From Holzapfeliella saturejae (GTDB lineage: Bacteria > Bacillota > Bacilli > Lactobacillales > Lactobacillaceae), in the NCBI RefSeq assembly GCF_037546065.1, contig NZ_JAWMWG010000001.1, forward strand, positions 434,001-498,000: a DNA stretch of 64,000 bases. The letters run 5' to 3'. Made by a program: the position numbers and the translations under genes. Of this stretch, positions 44,645-54,657 are shown in pieces (the first letter of the stretch is position 1; every line of letters starts with the position of its first letter). A model generated the notes under the pieces. It did not search any database, was not told where the DNA came from, and was given only the letters and a program-made list of their open reading frames with translations.

Positions 44645-45417
44645 TGAAATTATTTGATGCACATACGCATTTAAACGACACGCCTTTTTTTGGTAAAGAG
44701 GCAGAGTATATTCAACGTGCAAAAGATTTAACAGTGACGGAGATGGCCATTATTGGGTCAAATCCGGACATGAATCAACGTGCAGTTGAACTGAGTGAAG
44801 AATTTGACCCGCTTTACGCAGTGGTTGGCTTCCACCCAGACGATGCAAAATTATACAATGAACAAGAAGAAGCAGTTTTAAAAGAGTTGCTTCAAAAAGA
44901 AAAAACAGTAGCAGTTGGTGAAATTGGATTAGATTATCACTGGGATGCTTCAAAACGCTCAACACAACACGAAGTTTTTGAACGTCAATTGCAGTTGGCT
45001 TATGACATGAAGTTACCGGTATCCATTCATACTAGGGATGCTTTTGAAGACACTTATGCGATTTTGAAAAATTTCGGTAAAGTGGACACTTATGGTGGGG
45101 TTATTCACAGTTTCAACGGAAACCCAGATCAATTACAACGCTATTTAGATCTTGGGTTGAACGTTTCTTATAGTGGTGTGGCTTCTTTCAAAAACGCCAA
45201 AGAAGTCCATGAATCTGTCATTCAAACACCGCTTGATAGAATGATGGTCGAAACAGATGCCCCTTATCTAACGCCAACTCCTTATCGTGGTAAGCAAAAT
45301 GAACCAGGCTATACCTATTATGTAGCTAAAGCCATTAGTGAATTGAAAGGAATCGATGTAGAAGAGGTTGCTGATGCAACTTATCGTAATACATTGAAAT
45401 TTTATAATCTTGACTGA
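44644..45417 (+). CDS. tatD: TatD-family metal-dependent deoxyribonuclease
   Basis: This 257-aa TIM-barrel hydrolase has the metal ligands in FDAHTHLND, VGEIGLDYHW and SIHTRDAF, and the C-terminal Asp in VETDAPYLTPTPYRG. TatD enzymes are 3'-5' DNA/RNA exonucleases. The gene overlaps metG by one base (ATAATG) and rnmV by eight. The metG-tatD-rnmV-ksgA order is conserved in Firmicutes, which supports the call. Confidence 0.93.
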
Positions 45418-45994
45418 ATTTAAAATTGAAGAAGTGGTTGTTGTGGAAGGAAAAGATGATATCAAACGATTGAATCTTTATTTTCCAGGTATCAAAACCA
45501 TTCAAACGCAAGGTTCTGCGATTTCAGAAGCAATTTTAGACCAGATTGAGACGGCTTATCATAAAACAGGTGTCATTGTTTTAACTGATCCTGATTTTAA
45601 TGGTGAAAAAATTCGAAAAAAAATTTTAGAACGCCTGCCTAACGCCAAGCAGGCGTTTTTGCCGCGTGATAAAGCTGTCCCTCAAAAATCTGGTGGAAGT
45701 TTAGGCATTGAACATGCTTCAAAAGCAGACTTGCTTGAAGCTTTAAAAGAAGCACGGTTAACACAACAGCTTTATGAACCTGAAGTAACACGCCATGATT
45801 TAATTGAACACGGGTTAGTGTTTGGTCCTAATGCTCGCTTTTTAAGAGAACAATTAGGAAACCAATTGAAAATTGGTTATGGCAATGCAAAACAATTAGA
45901 GAAAAAATGTGCAACGTTTCAAATTACAAAAGTAGAATTTGAAACCGCTATGAAACAAGTAAAGGAGAAATATGAAAAGTTTACCCATCGGTGA
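45410..45994 (+). CDS. rnmV: Ribonuclease M5
   Basis: This 194-aa TOPRIM nuclease finishes 5S rRNA maturation. The TOPRIM motifs are VVVVEGKDDIKRL and IVLTDPDFNGEKIRKKI, followed by LPRDKAVPQKSGGSLGIEHA. Translation starts at TTG 45410, overlapping the end of tatD by 8 bases; no in-frame ATG exists before the TOPRIM core. The end overlaps ksgA by 23 bases, so all three downstream genes are coupled. Confidence 0.93.
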   Translation: MTEFKIEEVVVVEGKDDIKRLNLYFPGIKTIQTQGSAISEAILDQIETAYHKTGVIVLTDPDFNGEKIRKKILERLPNAKQAFLPRDKAVPQKSGGSLGIEHASKADLLEALKEARLTQQLYEPEVTRHDLIEHGLVFGPNARFLREQLGNQLKIGYGNAKQLEKKCATFQITKVEFETAMKQVKEKYEKFTHR

Positions 45995-46841
45995 TCCTAT
46001 CAAAACGTCACAAATTATCCATGACTATGGTTTAAGAGCTAAAAAAAGTCTAGGACAAAATTTTTTAACCGACTTAAATGTACTGGAAAACATTGTGGAA
46101 AGTGCAGAAATTACACCAGAAGACCAAGTTCTTGAAGTAGGTCCTGGAATTGGATCGATTACCCAACAACTTGCTGAAACAGGTTGTAAAGTCGTGAGTT
46201 TTGAAATCGACCAACGTTTTATTGCCGTTTTAGATGATGTTTTAAGCGAATACGATAATGTCGTTATTATTAATCAAGATGTCTTAAAAGTAGATTTAGA
46301 AAAAGAATTGTCAGCTTATTTTGATTTAACTAAGCCTGTTAAAATTGTCGCTAATTTGCCTTATTACATCACAACACCAATTATGTTTAAACTGTTAGAT
46401 AGTCCACTAGACTTAACTTCAATGACTGTTTTAATGCAAAAAGAAGTTGCTGACCGTATTGTTGCTGATAACGGTTCAAAAAACTGGGGTCCCTTATCAA
46501 TTGCCGTTCAAATGGTGGGTGATCCTGAAATTAGTTTTACCGTGCCCCCAAAATCTTTTAATCCAGCTCCTAAAGTAACCTCGGCAATTTTAAACTTAAG
46601 ATTAACGGGTGATAAATATCAAGATGTTAACTTTGATCATCAATTATTTGACCAAGTTGTTAATGCGTGTTTTAAACAAAGACGTAAAACCATTTACAAT
46701 AATTTGAAACAAGCATTTGGATCAAAAGGTAAATCACCAGAAGATATTAAGGAAATCTTAAACAATGCGAACATTCCAGAAAAATATCGAGCAGAACAGC
46801 TGACAATTAATGATTTTATTCGGTTGACTAACTGTCTTTAA
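45972..46841 (+). CDS. ksgA: 16S rRNA (adenine1518-N6/adenine1519-N6)-dimethyltransferase
   Basis: This 289-aa SAM-dependent enzyme dimethylates two adjacent adenines in the 3' hairpin of 16S rRNA. The SAM motif I is LEVGPGIGSITQQL, and the catalytic motif IV is NLPYYITTPIMFKL. KSLGQNFLTDLNVLENIV near residue 30 and FKQRRKTIYNNL in the C-terminal domain are family hallmarks. ATG 45972 follows AAGGAG within rnmV. Loss of this enzyme gives kasugamycin resistance in other bacteria. Confidence 0.96.
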   Translation: MKSLPIGDPIKTSQIIHDYGLRAKKSLGQNFLTDLNVLENIVESAEITPEDQVLEVGPGIGSITQQLAETGCKVVSFEIDQRFIAVLDDVLSEYDNVVIINQDVLKVDLEKELSAYFDLTKPVKIVANLPYYITTPIMFKLLDSPLDLTSMTVLMQKEVADRIVADNGSKNWGPLSIAVQMVGDPEISFTVPPKSFNPAPKVTSAILNLRLTGDKYQDVNFDHQLFDQVVNACFKQRRKTIYNNLKQAFGSKGKSPEDIKEILNNANIPEKYRAEQLTINDFIRLTNCL

Positions 46842-46875
46842 ATCGGGTAAAATAGTATAGTTTGAGACTAATAAT

Positions 46876-46904
46876 TTGCTATCCCTTGACAAATTCGCTA
46901 TAAT
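46876..46904 (+). promoter_or_regulatory. Promoter of veg
   Basis: TATAAT (46899-46904) has TTGCTA (46876-46881) 17 bases upstream. The closer TTGACA at 46886 is only 7 bases away and cannot be its -35. Confidence 0.6.
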
Positions 46905-46928
46905 AGTGTTGCAGGGGAGAGTGAATAT

Positions 46929-47177
46929 ATGCTAATGACATTACAAAAAATTAAGCAACAGCTTGAAGACCATATTGGTGAAGATATTACAGTTGTGGCA
47001 CAAGCCGGTCGTAAGAAGATTACTCGACGTAAAGGAACACTAACTAAAACTTACCCATCAGTATTTTTGGTTGATTTAGACCAAGAAGAAAATCACTTTG
47101 AAAGAGCGACCTACAGCTATACAGATTTATTAACTGAAAATATAAAATTGGAATTTGAAGTTGTTCAAGACGCTTAA
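46929..47177 (+). CDS. veg: Veg family protein
   Basis: This 82-aa protein is the short, highly expressed Veg protein. The conserved core HIGEDITVVAQAGRKKITRR (residues 15-34) and the TYPSVFLVDL strand are intact. Veg stimulates biofilm gene expression in Bacillus subtilis; its biochemical role is unclear. It occupies the conserved position between ksgA and purR. The ispE gene found at this place in many relatives is absent. ATG 46929 follows AGGGGAGA; ATG 46935 is an alternative. Confidence 0.92.
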   Translation: MLMTLQKIKQQLEDHIGEDITVVAQAGRKKITRRKGTLTKTYPSVFLVDLDQEENHFERATYSYTDLLTENIKLEFEVVQDA

Positions 47178-47189
47178 ATTTTCCCGAAC

Positions 47190-47230
47190 AATCATTAGTA
47201 ATTTTATAGAATTACTAGTGGTTTTTTTTG
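47190..47230 (+). terminator. Rho-independent terminator of veg
   Basis: ATTAGTAATT (47194-47203) pairs, with one G-U, with AATTACTAGT (47210-47219), then T8. Confidence 0.8.
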
Positions 47231-47275
47231 TTTTGCGGTATCCTTGATACAGAAATATAAACGGAGGCACATTTT

Positions 47276-48103
47276 ATGAAACGATCAGAACGTCTTATTG
47301 ATATGACGCAATATCTTTTATCAAAACCACATACATTGATTTCGCTACCTTTTTTTGCGACTAAGTATGATTCTGCCAAATCATCAATCAGTGAAGATCT
47401 TTCCATTTTGAGAAAAACCTTGGCAACTAATCAAAACGGCTATTTACAAACCATCGCAGGAGCTGCTGGTGGTGTCCGTTATATTCCATTTATGGGACGA
47501 GTAGATGCTATTAATTTGATTGAAGACTTAATTAAAAATGTTGACGATGAAGACAGAATTTTACCTGGCGGTTTTTTATATTTGTCAGATATTATTGGTA
47601 ATCCTCAACTATTACAAGCAATTGGTAAGTTGATTGCAACACACTTTGCTTTTAGTGATATCGATGTTGTGATGACAGTTGAGACAAAAGGTGCACCACT
47701 AGCTGCTGCAGTTGCCAGTTTTTTAAATGTGCCTTACGTGATTGTGAGAAGAAAGCCAAAAATTACTGAAGGTCCGACAATTAGTGTGAACTATGTTTCA
47801 AGTTCAGGAACACGTTTTGAAAAAATGGAACTAGCTAAACGTAGTCTAAAACCGCATTCAAATGTTTTAATTGTGGATGATTTCATGAAAGGTGGCGGTA
47901 CGATTAACGGTATGGTCAACTTAGTTAATGAATTCGATGCTAATGTAAGCGGAATTTCAGTTTTATGTGAAGCAAAAACTTCTGAAAAAGCAGTAGCTGA
48001 CTATGTCTCACTACTAAACCTAGAAGAGGTTGACCCTGTGAACAAGCAAATTAAAGTTAACCCTGGAAATGTAATTGAAAGAACGAATTTCGAGGTGTTC
48101 TAA
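47276..48103 (+). CDS. purR: Purine operon regulator PurR
   Basis: This 275-aa DNA-binding regulator has an N-terminal winged helix (residues ~1-70: LISLPFFATKYDSAKSSISE) and a phosphoribosyltransferase-like domain. The PRPP-binding loop is VLIVDDFMKGGGTINGM (about residues 198-214). It controls purine biosynthesis genes and senses PRPP, which ties it to prs about 2.6 kb downstream. ATG 47276 follows ACGGAGG. The next gene starts immediately after its stop. Confidence 0.94.
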   Translation: MKRSERLIDMTQYLLSKPHTLISLPFFATKYDSAKSSISEDLSILRKTLATNQNGYLQTIAGAAGGVRYIPFMGRVDAINLIEDLIKNVDDEDRILPGGFLYLSDIIGNPQLLQAIGKLIATHFAFSDIDVVMTVETKGAPLAAAVASFLNVPYVIVRRKPKITEGPTISVNYVSSSGTRFEKMELAKRSLKPHSNVLIVDDFMKGGGTINGMVNLVNEFDANVSGISVLCEAKTSEKAVADYVSLLNLEEVDPVNKQIKVNPGNVIERTNFEVF

Positions 48104-49240
48104 TTGGGCTATGTACAAGTCATTAAAACAGCAGTTTTATTGTTTCCCTTTTTAGCTTTAATCATTTCACTCCCTGTCTTTATTAGACAGTATCAAAAGT
48201 ATCAAGCTTTTGTTTTTTGGCGAGGAATTATGATTTATTCTTTTGTTTTTTATTTGTTAGTTGCTTATTGTTTGATTATTTTGCCATTGCCGGATGTTCA
48301 AGCAGTCGCTAACTTAAAAACGCCAACTTACAATTTGAATTTATTTCAGTTTGTAAGAGAGTTCCAACATGAAACACCTTTGATTTTGAGTCAGCCACGA
48401 ACATATTTACAAACACTCAAAAGTGCCAGCTTTATTCAACCTTTATTTAACTTGTTTTTAACCATTCCTTTTGGTGTTTATTTAAGATACTACTTCAAAA
48501 GAAGCTTTAAACAGGTATTAATTTTAGGGTTTTTACTATCCTTATTCTTTGAGTTAACGCAATTAACGGGGCTTTATGGCATTTATCCAAGATCTTACCG
48601 CCTATTTGATGTGGATGATTTAATGTTAAATACGTTGGGTGCTGTTTTTGGTTATGTGTTAACACCAGCTGTTACGTTTTTATTCCCAACTCAAGATAAA
48701 CTGTCACAAAAAGCCGGGTCACTCAAGACTAATGTGTCTATCACTCGTCGTACAGTGGCTTTGATTACAGATGGAATCGTTTGGGGAATCTTAACTTCAG
48801 TTATAGCTGTTATTTTAAAATTGGCTCAAGTTAACGTGGATATGATAATTGTGAATAGTCTAGTTGCCTTAATCTTATTAGGGGTGATTCCCTTATTTAA
48901 AGGTCAAACCATTGGGAAGTGGGCTGTCAAAATTAAAATAATAGATGCTAGAACTCAGCGTAAGCCTGGCTTTTGGCAATTAGTTTTTCGTCAATTTGAA
49001 TTGTATGGTGTTTTATTACCCTTTACGTTAGGTTTAACACCTTATGTGATTTCGTTGACGGGAAAAGTACCAGATGACAAGCTAACGCAAGTTTACTTCT
49101 TAGCTATAGTGTTATTAGCTTTAAACTTATTGCTTGTATTATACTTAGTTTGGCAAGCATTTAAGCCATCACCAGTCTTATTTTATGAAAGATGGTCTAA
49201 AACTAAACAAGTCAGTCAGCTAAAGGAAGAGGAGAGCTAA
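48104..49240 (+). CDS. VanZ-RDD fusion membrane protein
   Basis: The start is TTG 48104, directly after the purR stop and behind GAGGTG, giving 378 aa. The N-terminal ~205 residues form a VanZ-like domain with about five helices ([14 protein letters not shown], then [20 protein letters not shown] and [17 protein letters not shown]). The C-terminal ~150 residues form an RDD domain ([20 protein letters not shown], then [13 protein letters not shown]). VanZ proteins lower teicoplanin susceptibility in some cocci; the fusion's role is unknown. Its fixed place between purR and glmU suggests an envelope function. Confidence 0.85.
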   Translation: MGYVQVIKTAVLLFPFLALIISLPVFIRQYQKYQAFVFWRGIMIYSFVFYLLVAYCLIILPLPDVQAVANLKTPTYNLNLFQFVREFQHETPLILSQPRTYLQTLKSASFIQPLFNLFLTIPFGVYLRYYFKRSFKQVLILGFLLSLFFELTQLTGLYGIYPRSYRLFDVDDLMLNTLGAVFGYVLTPAVTFLFPTQDKLSQKAGSLKTNVSITRRTVALITDGIVWGILTSVIAVILKLAQVNVDMIIVNSLVALILLGVIPLFKGQTIGKWAVKIKIIDARTQRKPGFWQLVFRQFELYGVLLPFTLGLTPYVISLTGKVPDDKLTQVYFLAIVLLALNLLLVLYLVWQAFKPSPVLFYERWSKTKQVSQLKEEES

Positions 49241-49244
49241 TCTA

Positions 49245-50633
49245 ATGGATCAAAAAAATATTATTATTTTGGCTGCTGGTCAAGGAACCAGAATGAAGTC
49301 AAAACGTTACAAAGTCTTACACGAAATTCTAGGTCGTAGTATGGTCGACCACGTCTTGACACAAGTTGAAAAATTAAACCCACAAAATATTGTAACGGTT
49401 GTTGGTCATGGTGCTGATGAAGTTAAAAAAGCGTTAGGTGACCGCACACAATACGTTTTACAAGCAGAGCAACTGGGAACAGGTCATGCGGTAATGCAAG
49501 CGGCTGAATTGCTTAAAGATAAAACGGGAAGCACTATCGTAGCTAATGGGGATACACCGCTACTAACCGCTGAAACTTTTGAAAAATTATTTGAATCCCA
49601 TCAACAACTTCAAGCAAAAGCAACTGTTTTAACAGCTAAAGCGCCGAACCCTTCAGGATATGGTCGTGTAATTCGTAATGAAGACAATGAAGTTGTCAAA
49701 ATTGTTGAACAAAAAGACGCGTCAGAAGCTGAAAAACGCATTGATGAAATTAATACAGGTGTTTACTGTTTTGATAACCAAGCTTTGTTTGAAGCTTTAA
49801 GCAAAGTCACTAATGATAATGCGCAAAATGAATATTACATTACTGACGTCATTGAAATCTTGAAGTCTCAAGGTGAAGTGATTTCAGCTTATCAAATGCC
49901 AGACTTTGATGAATCAATGGGGGTTAACGACCGTTTGGCCTTAAGTCAAGCAACTAAAGTGATGCGTAATCGCATTAACAAAAAACACTTACTAAATGGT
50001 GTCACCATTGTGGATCCTGAAAATACATATATTGATGTTGATGTTGAAATCGGGGCGGATACCGTAATTGAACCAGGCGTTTATTTACAAGGTCAAACAA
50101 CAATTGGTGAATCTTGTGTGATTACGACAGGCTCAAAAATTGTGGATAGCCAACTTGCTGATAATGTTACTATTCACTCTTCAACTATCGAAGAGTCAGT
50201 GATGGAAAGTCATACAGATGCTGGTCCTTATGCCCACTTACGTCCACAATCACATATTAAAGAATATGCTCACATTGGTAATTTTGTTGAAATCAAAAAA
50301 GCAGTTATTGGTGAACATACTAAAGTTGGTCACTTGACTTATGTTGGGGATGCAACTTTAGCAGATCATATCAACATTGGTTGTGGGGTTGTTTTTGTTA
50401 ATTATGATGGTGTTCAAAAATTCCACACAACAGTTGGTTCACACAGTTTTATTGGAAGCAGTTCAAATATTGTAGCACCTGTTGATATCGCAGATCATGC
50501 GTTTGTGGCAGCAGGGTCTACAATTACAAAAGATGTGCCTAAACATGCAATGGGAATTGCACGACAAAAACAAACAAATAAAGAAGATTTTTGGAAACGA
50601 TTACCATTAGCACAAAATCCAGATTGGAATTAG
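49245..50633 (+). CDS. glmU: Bifunctional UDP-GlcNAc pyrophosphorylase / GlcN-1-P acetyltransferase
   Basis: This 462-aa enzyme makes UDP-N-acetylglucosamine for peptidoglycan and wall polymers. The N-terminal uridyltransferase has [20 protein letters not shown], followed by [12 protein letters not shown] and NGDTPLL. The C-terminal left-handed beta-helix has hexapeptide repeats and the acetyltransferase segments [20 protein letters not shown] and YDGVQKFHT. It starts 5 bases after the VanZ-RDD gene behind AGAGGAGAG. It completes the purR operon. Confidence 0.96.
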   Translation: MDQKNIIILAAGQGTRMKSKRYKVLHEILGRSMVDHVLTQVEKLNPQNIVTVVGHGADEVKKALGDRTQYVLQAEQLGTGHAVMQAAELLKDKTGSTIVANGDTPLLTAETFEKLFESHQQLQAKATVLTAKAPNPSGYGRVIRNEDNEVVKIVEQKDASEAEKRIDEINTGVYCFDNQALFEALSKVTNDNAQNEYYITDVIEILKSQGEVISAYQMPDFDESMGVNDRLALSQATKVMRNRINKKHLLNGVTIVDPENTYIDVDVEIGADTVIEPGVYLQGQTTIGESCVITTGSKIVDSQLADNVTIHSSTIEESVMESHTDAGPYAHLRPQSHIKEYAHIGNFVEIKKAVIGEHTKVGHLTYVGDATLADHINIGCGVVFVNYDGVQKFHTTVGSHSFIGSSSNIVAPVDIADHAFVAAGSTITKDVPKHAMGIARQKQTNKEDFWKRLPLAQNPDWN

Positions 50634-50701
50634 AATTGGTTTATTTTTTAGTCTAATTTTGGTATTATGTTTTTTGGATTGTAAGAAAAGTGGAGGAAAA
50701 A

Positions 50702-51682
50702 ATGACAGATCAGTATTCAGATAAAAAGATGAAACTTTTTGCATTAAATTCAAATCAACCTTTAGCACAAAAAATTGCAGATACAGTTGGTTTAGAACTA
50801 GGAAAATCTAGTGTGAGACGCTTTAGTGATGGTGAAATTCAAATCAATATTGACGAATCCGTTCGTGGTTCAGAAGTCTTTATTGTGCAATCAACAAGCG
50901 CACCTGTAAACGATAACTTGATGGAATTATTGATTATGATTGATGCACTACGTCGTGCTTCAGCTAACAGTATTAACTTGGTAATTCCTTACTATGGTTA
51001 CGCTCGTCAAGACCGTAAATCACGTTCAAGAGAACCTATCACAGCCAAATTAGTGGCTAACATGATTCAAAAAGCAGGTGCAGATCGTGTGTTAGCACTA
51101 GATTTACACGCTGCTCAAATTCAAGGATTCTTCGACCTACCTGTGGATCACTTAATGGGTGCCCCATTACTTGCTGATTACTTCTTAAATCAACATTTAG
51201 ATGAAAACACAGTAGTGGTGTCTCCTGACCACGGTGGTGTTCCTCGTGCACGTCGTTTGGCAGAATTCTTAAAAGCCCCAATTGCAATTATCGATAAACG
51301 TCGTCCTAAAGCAAACGTTGCTGAAGTGATGAACATTATTGGTGATGTTAAAGGTAAAAGAGCTATCATTATTGATGATATGATTGATACTGCAGGTACA
51401 ATTACATTAGCTGCTCAAGCATTGAAAGATGCTGGTGCAACTGAAGTTTATGCAAGTTGTACTCACCCTGTTTTATCAGGTCCAGCAATTGACCGTATTG
51501 CAAACTCTGCAATTAAACAACTTGTTGTGACAGATTCAATTAACCTACCACAAGAAAAAATGATCGATAAAATGGTTCAAGTTTCTGTAGGTCCGCTAAT
51601 TGGAGAAGCGATTAAACGTATTTACGAAGATGAACCCGTAAGTCCATTATTTCAAACACGTTTTCAATCAAAGAAAAAATAA
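50702..51682 (+). CDS. prs: Ribose-phosphate pyrophosphokinase (PRPP synthetase)
   Basis: ATG 50702 follows GTGGAGG, giving 326 aa; the in-frame GTG at 50690 overlaps that site. The enzyme makes PRPP from ribose-5-phosphate and ATP. Motifs are [58 protein letters not shown] and the PRPP loop [16 protein letters not shown]. It is the class I (phosphate-activated) type. PRPP also is the effector of PurR, encoded upstream. A bidirectional terminator follows. Confidence 0.96.
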   Translation: MTDQYSDKKMKLFALNSNQPLAQKIADTVGLELGKSSVRRFSDGEIQINIDESVRGSEVFIVQSTSAPVNDNLMELLIMIDALRRASANSINLVIPYYGYARQDRKSRSREPITAKLVANMIQKAGADRVLALDLHAAQIQGFFDLPVDHLMGAPLLADYFLNQHLDENTVVVSPDHGGVPRARRLAEFLKAPIAIIDKRRPKANVAEVMNIIGDVKGKRAIIIDDMIDTAGTITLAAQALKDAGATEVYASCTHPVLSGPAIDRIANSAIKQLVVTDSINLPQEKMIDKMVQVSVGPLIGEAIKRIYEDEPVSPLFQTRFQSKKK

Positions 51683-51689
51683 ACCAAAT

Positions 51690-51728
51690 TAAAAAAGCTT
51701 ACTGAGTTTTCTCAGTAAGCTTTTTTGT
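51690..51728. terminator. Bidirectional terminator between prs and mscL
   Basis: AAAAAAGCTTACTGAG (51691-51706) pairs with CTCAGTAAGCTTTTTT (51711-51726). Confidence 0.9.
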
Positions 51729-51733
51729 TAATA

Positions 51734-52114
51734 TTATTTGTTTTGTTGTTTCAACAAGTCGCGAATTTCTTGTAGGTATACTTCTTCTTGACTTGGTTTT
51801 GGTTCTGGTTTTGGTTTTTCTTCTTCTTTCTTTCTAAGACTGTTAAAGAACTTAGCGATTAAGAAGACCACAAATGCTGTGATCAAGAAGGCAATGACAT
51901 CATTTAAGAATTGCCCTACTAAGAAGTTTGCACCTGCAATTGAAAATTGAATATTTGATAAGTCAACCTTGCCCAGAAACAATCCAATAAATGGATTTAA
52001 CAGATTCTTAGTTAATGAGGTCACAATACTTGAAAAGGCACTACCAATTAAGACCCCAATGGCTAAGTCTAAAACATTCCCACGAGAAATAAATTGTTTA
52101 AATTCTTTAAGCAT
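51734..52114 (-). CDS. mscL: Large-conductance mechanosensitive channel
   Basis: This 126-aa protein forms a pentameric membrane valve that opens under osmotic down-shock. The N-terminal amphipathic helix and first membrane helix (KEFKQFISRGNVLDLAIGV, then LIGSAFSSIVTSLTKNLLNP) and the second helix (FLNDVIAFLITAFVVFLIAK) match the family. The C-terminal bundle ends YLQEIRDLLKQQ after a Pro/Glu/Lys linker. It begins 2 bases after the HD phosphohydrolase gene, with its site GGGAGGAAG inside that gene's end. Confidence 0.95.
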   Translation of the reverse strand: MLKEFKQFISRGNVLDLAIGVLIGSAFSSIVTSLTKNLLNPFIGLFLGKVDLSNIQFSIAGANFLVGQFLNDVIAFLITAFVVFLIAKFFNSLRKKEEEKPKPEPKPSQEEVYLQEIRDLLKQQNK

Positions 52115-52116
52115 AA

Positions 52117-53475
52117 TTATGCTTCCTCCCTTTGTGAAAGTAGTTCACCATTTTTTATGTAACTTTGAAACGCGTCGTAAATTTCTTGAAGTTCTGGGTC
52201 TTGTGAGTCACCTTTAATCATAACTCGAGGAAAGTAGAATCGTTCATCTCCTTCTTGTTTACCAGAAATAGCTTCAACAATTTTACTTAATTTAGAAAGC
52301 TCCATCCAATCAGAATCGCTAACCATAATTTCAATCTGAGTTTTAGGTTTCTTTTGATCAGGATGATAGGCATCATAAGGCAAGTCAAAACTATCATTTA
52401 ATGCCGTATAATAATCAGAATCAAACCCAGCTTTTTCAACGAGCGCTTTCAACTGTTTGATTTGAGGTTTACTTTCGTCGGTGATTTGCACAGATTTAAA
52501 TGGCTTACGATCGAGGAATTTGCCTGCTAAATCACTTAATATTTTATCATGATGGTAACGTAAAAGCGAAAAATTAGCATTCAATACCCCGTCATCTAAA
52601 TTTAAATAGTCTTCAAGGGTGAAGTTATGCTCTAAGAAAGGTACGAGCAAATCAGACATGCTGTTTTTAGGGAGTTCGCCTTGTTCATAAACATATTTAG
52701 CACGTTCAAGTAAGTGAGTTAAAACTACTTCCATTCCACGTGAAGCAGGGTGGAAATAAACTTGTTGATACATTTGAAATCTAGATAAAATGTAATCTTC
52801 AACAGCATGCATCCCATTTTTTTCAAAAGTAATCCCACCTGAATAAGGACGCATGACACGTAAAATACGTGTTAAATCAAACATTCCGTATTGTGTACCT
52901 GTCATATAGGCATCTCGTAATAGGTAATCCATACGATCGGCATCAATTTGGCTTGAAATCATTTGAACAACTTGTGGGTTAGGGTAAGTTTTGTTGATAA
53001 CACTTGCCACTTTTTCAGGAAAATCAGGACTGACTTTTTTTAAGACTTGATTGATTTCTGTTTTTTCAGAGGTAATGATTTCTTGAGTGAATTGTTCATG
53101 GTCTGTATGAAAAATGTGTTCAAATGTATGAGAATAAGCACCGTGTCCCACGTCATGAAGCAAAGCAGCAGCTAAAGCAACGATACTTTCGCTATCGTCC
53201 CAAAGACCATCACCGGCTTCTTTTGAAGGATAGTTACGATTAAAGTTATTCACAATTTGACGTGTGACTTCATAAACACCAAGTGAGTGAGTAAAACGAG
53301 AATGTTCGCCACCATGAAAAGTAAACGCAGCACCGCCAAGTTGACGAATTCGACGAAGACGTTGGAACTCACGAGTGTCGATGAGTTCTAAAATAAATGG
53401 GTATTCCACGTGAATATAGTTATGCACAGGGTCGCGTAAAACTTTTTCACGTGGTAATTTTTGGATAGATTGCAT
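52117..53475 (-). CDS. HD-domain phosphohydrolase (YwfO/SAMHD1-like)
   Basis: ATG at 53475 follows AAGGAGA, giving 452 aa; the ATG at 53502 lies before that site and is not preferred. The HD metal-binding residues are in HSRFTHSLGVYEVTRQIV, LLHDVGHGAYSHTFEHIFH and SSQIDADRMDYLLRDAY, the pattern of dNTP/NTP triphosphohydrolases of the dGTPase-SAMHD1 group. Length fits YwfO-like proteins, implicated in nucleotide triphosphate hydrolysis. It forms an operon with mscL and lies opposite to the DUF1934-rpoE-pyrG side. The exact substrate is not evident. Confidence 0.88.
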   Translation of the reverse strand: MQSIQKLPREKVLRDPVHNYIHVEYPFILELIDTREFQRLRRIRQLGGAAFTFHGGEHSRFTHSLGVYEVTRQIVNNFNRNYPSKEAGDGLWDDSESIVALAAALLHDVGHGAYSHTFEHIFHTDHEQFTQEIITSEKTEINQVLKKVSPDFPEKVASVINKTYPNPQVVQMISSQIDADRMDYLLRDAYMTGTQYGMFDLTRILRVMRPYSGGITFEKNGMHAVEDYILSRFQMYQQVYFHPASRGMEVVLTHLLERAKYVYEQGELPKNSMSDLLVPFLEHNFTLEDYLNLDDGVLNANFSLLRYHHDKILSDLAGKFLDRKPFKSVQITDESKPQIKQLKALVEKAGFDSDYYTALNDSFDLPYDAYHPDQKKPKTQIEIMVSDSDWMELSKLSKIVEAISGKQEGDERFYFPRVMIKGDSQDPELQEIYDAFQSYIKNGELLSQREEA

Positions 53476-53631
53476 TGAGATAATCTCCTTTATATTAGGC
53501 ATTGTTACGATTAAAATGAGTACTTATAGTTTAACATTTTTAAGATTATTTTGATAAATCATTTTAGGGTTAGACTTGCTGGCTATTGTCTGATATAACT
53601 AAGGGGAAACCAGACAAAGGAAAGATAAATT

Positions 53632-54042
53632 ATGGCAAAAGAAGTTCAAGTCTCTTTAATTACACAAGTACACCAAGAAGGTGAAGTTGAAACGTACCAA
53701 TATGAAGCACCAGGATACCTAGATGTTATATCGGATTCACAAGTATTAACTTATCAAGAAGAATCGGGCGTTCAAGTGGAATTTAGAATTTTTAGTACCT
53801 ATGTTGAAATGACACGTACTGTAGATGATAAAAATGGGTCAAGTTTGCGTTTTGAACGTCAAAAAACCCATTCAGGTAGTTTTTTAGCACAAGGATTTCC
53901 ACTAGAATTTACGGTTGAAACTGAGCAATTAGACTTAATCCAGTCGTCAATTGACTCCCAAATGCTCAAAATTGACTATAAATTGTTTAATCATGGTCAA
54001 AAAGTTGGGGATTATATGTTAAAATTGATTTTTGAAGCATAG
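53632..54042 (+). CDS. DUF1934 (YwiB-like) beta-barrel protein
   Basis: This 136-aa protein starts at ATG 53632 behind AAAGGAAAG. It is all beta and lipocalin-like, with YLDVISDSQVLTYQE, FSTYVEMTRTV and RFERQKTHSGSFLAQGFPLE as family segments. Its function is unknown. The gene is commonly found just before rpoE or argS in Firmicutes, as here. It has no signal peptide or membrane helix. Confidence 0.85.
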   Translation: MAKEVQVSLITQVHQEGEVETYQYEAPGYLDVISDSQVLTYQEESGVQVEFRIFSTYVEMTRTVDDKNGSSLRFERQKTHSGSFLAQGFPLEFTVETEQLDLIQSSIDSQMLKIDYKLFNHGQKVGDYMLKLIFEA

Positions 54043-54085
54043 TTTAGTATTATGAAGAGTAGACTTTTGAAAGGACGTGCATCAC

Positions 54086-54607
54086 GTGAAATTGGATGTA
54101 TTTAATGGCCAAAACGTAGAAGAACTTTCAATGATTGAAGTAGCACATGCAATCTTGGAACAAAGAGGCGAAAAAATGGCCTTTGCTGATTTAGTAAACG
54201 AAATTCAACGCTTTTTAAATAAAAGTGACGAAGTTATTCGTGAAGATTTACCACAATTTTATACAGATTTAAATATCGATGGCAGCTTTATTTCACTAGG
54301 TGAAAATGTATGGGCACTACGTTCTTGGTATCCATATGATTCCGTTGATGAAGAAGTTAACCACCCAGAAGATGATGACGAGACAACTCGTGATCGTAAA
54401 CCTAAGAAGGTTAATGCGTTCCTAGCAGCTGTTGAAGATGAAGATATTATCGATTATGATTCTGATGATCCAGAAGATGAAGAATTAGACGTTGAAGACG
54501 AAGATTTTGATTCTGAAGACTTAGATGACGACGATAAATCAGACACATTGCCAGACGGTATTGAAGGTAAATTAGCTGATTTAGATGATGATGACGAAGA
54601 CGAATAA
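54086..54607 (+). CDS. rpoE: DNA-directed RNA polymerase delta subunit
   Basis: The start is GTG 54086, ten bases after GAAAGGA, giving 173 aa; GTG 54077 is too close. The N-terminal ~90 residues form the HARE-HTH domain ([20 protein letters not shown], then [19 protein letters not shown]). The last ~75 residues are almost all Asp and Glu and mimic nucleic acid. Delta helps recycle RNA polymerase and tunes sensitivity to the initiating NTP. HelD, which acts with delta, is frameshifted in this window. pyrG follows. Confidence 0.95.
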   Translation: MKLDVFNGQNVEELSMIEVAHAILEQRGEKMAFADLVNEIQRFLNKSDEVIREDLPQFYTDLNIDGSFISLGENVWALRSWYPYDSVDEEVNHPEDDDETTRDRKPKKVNAFLAAVEDEDIIDYDSDDPEDEELDVEDEDFDSEDLDDDDKSDTLPDGIEGKLADLDDDDEDE

Positions 54608-54621
54608 TCCAAATTATTAAC

Positions 54622-54650
54622 TTGATTTTTTAACATAAATCTTGTAATAT
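54622..54650 (+). promoter_or_regulatory. pyrG promoter initiating at GGGC
   Basis: TTGATT (54622-54627) and TAATAT (54645-54650) are 17 bases apart. Seven bases later comes GGGCG (54658-54662), so transcripts should begin pppGGGC as in the B. subtilis pyrG system. Confidence 0.7.
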
Positions 54651-54657
54651 ACTTTTT

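Noticed and set aside
46886..46904. TTGACA at 46886 as the -35 box of the veg promoter
   Set aside because: It is only 7 bases from the TATAAT box, far too close; TTGCTA at 46876 has the right spacing.
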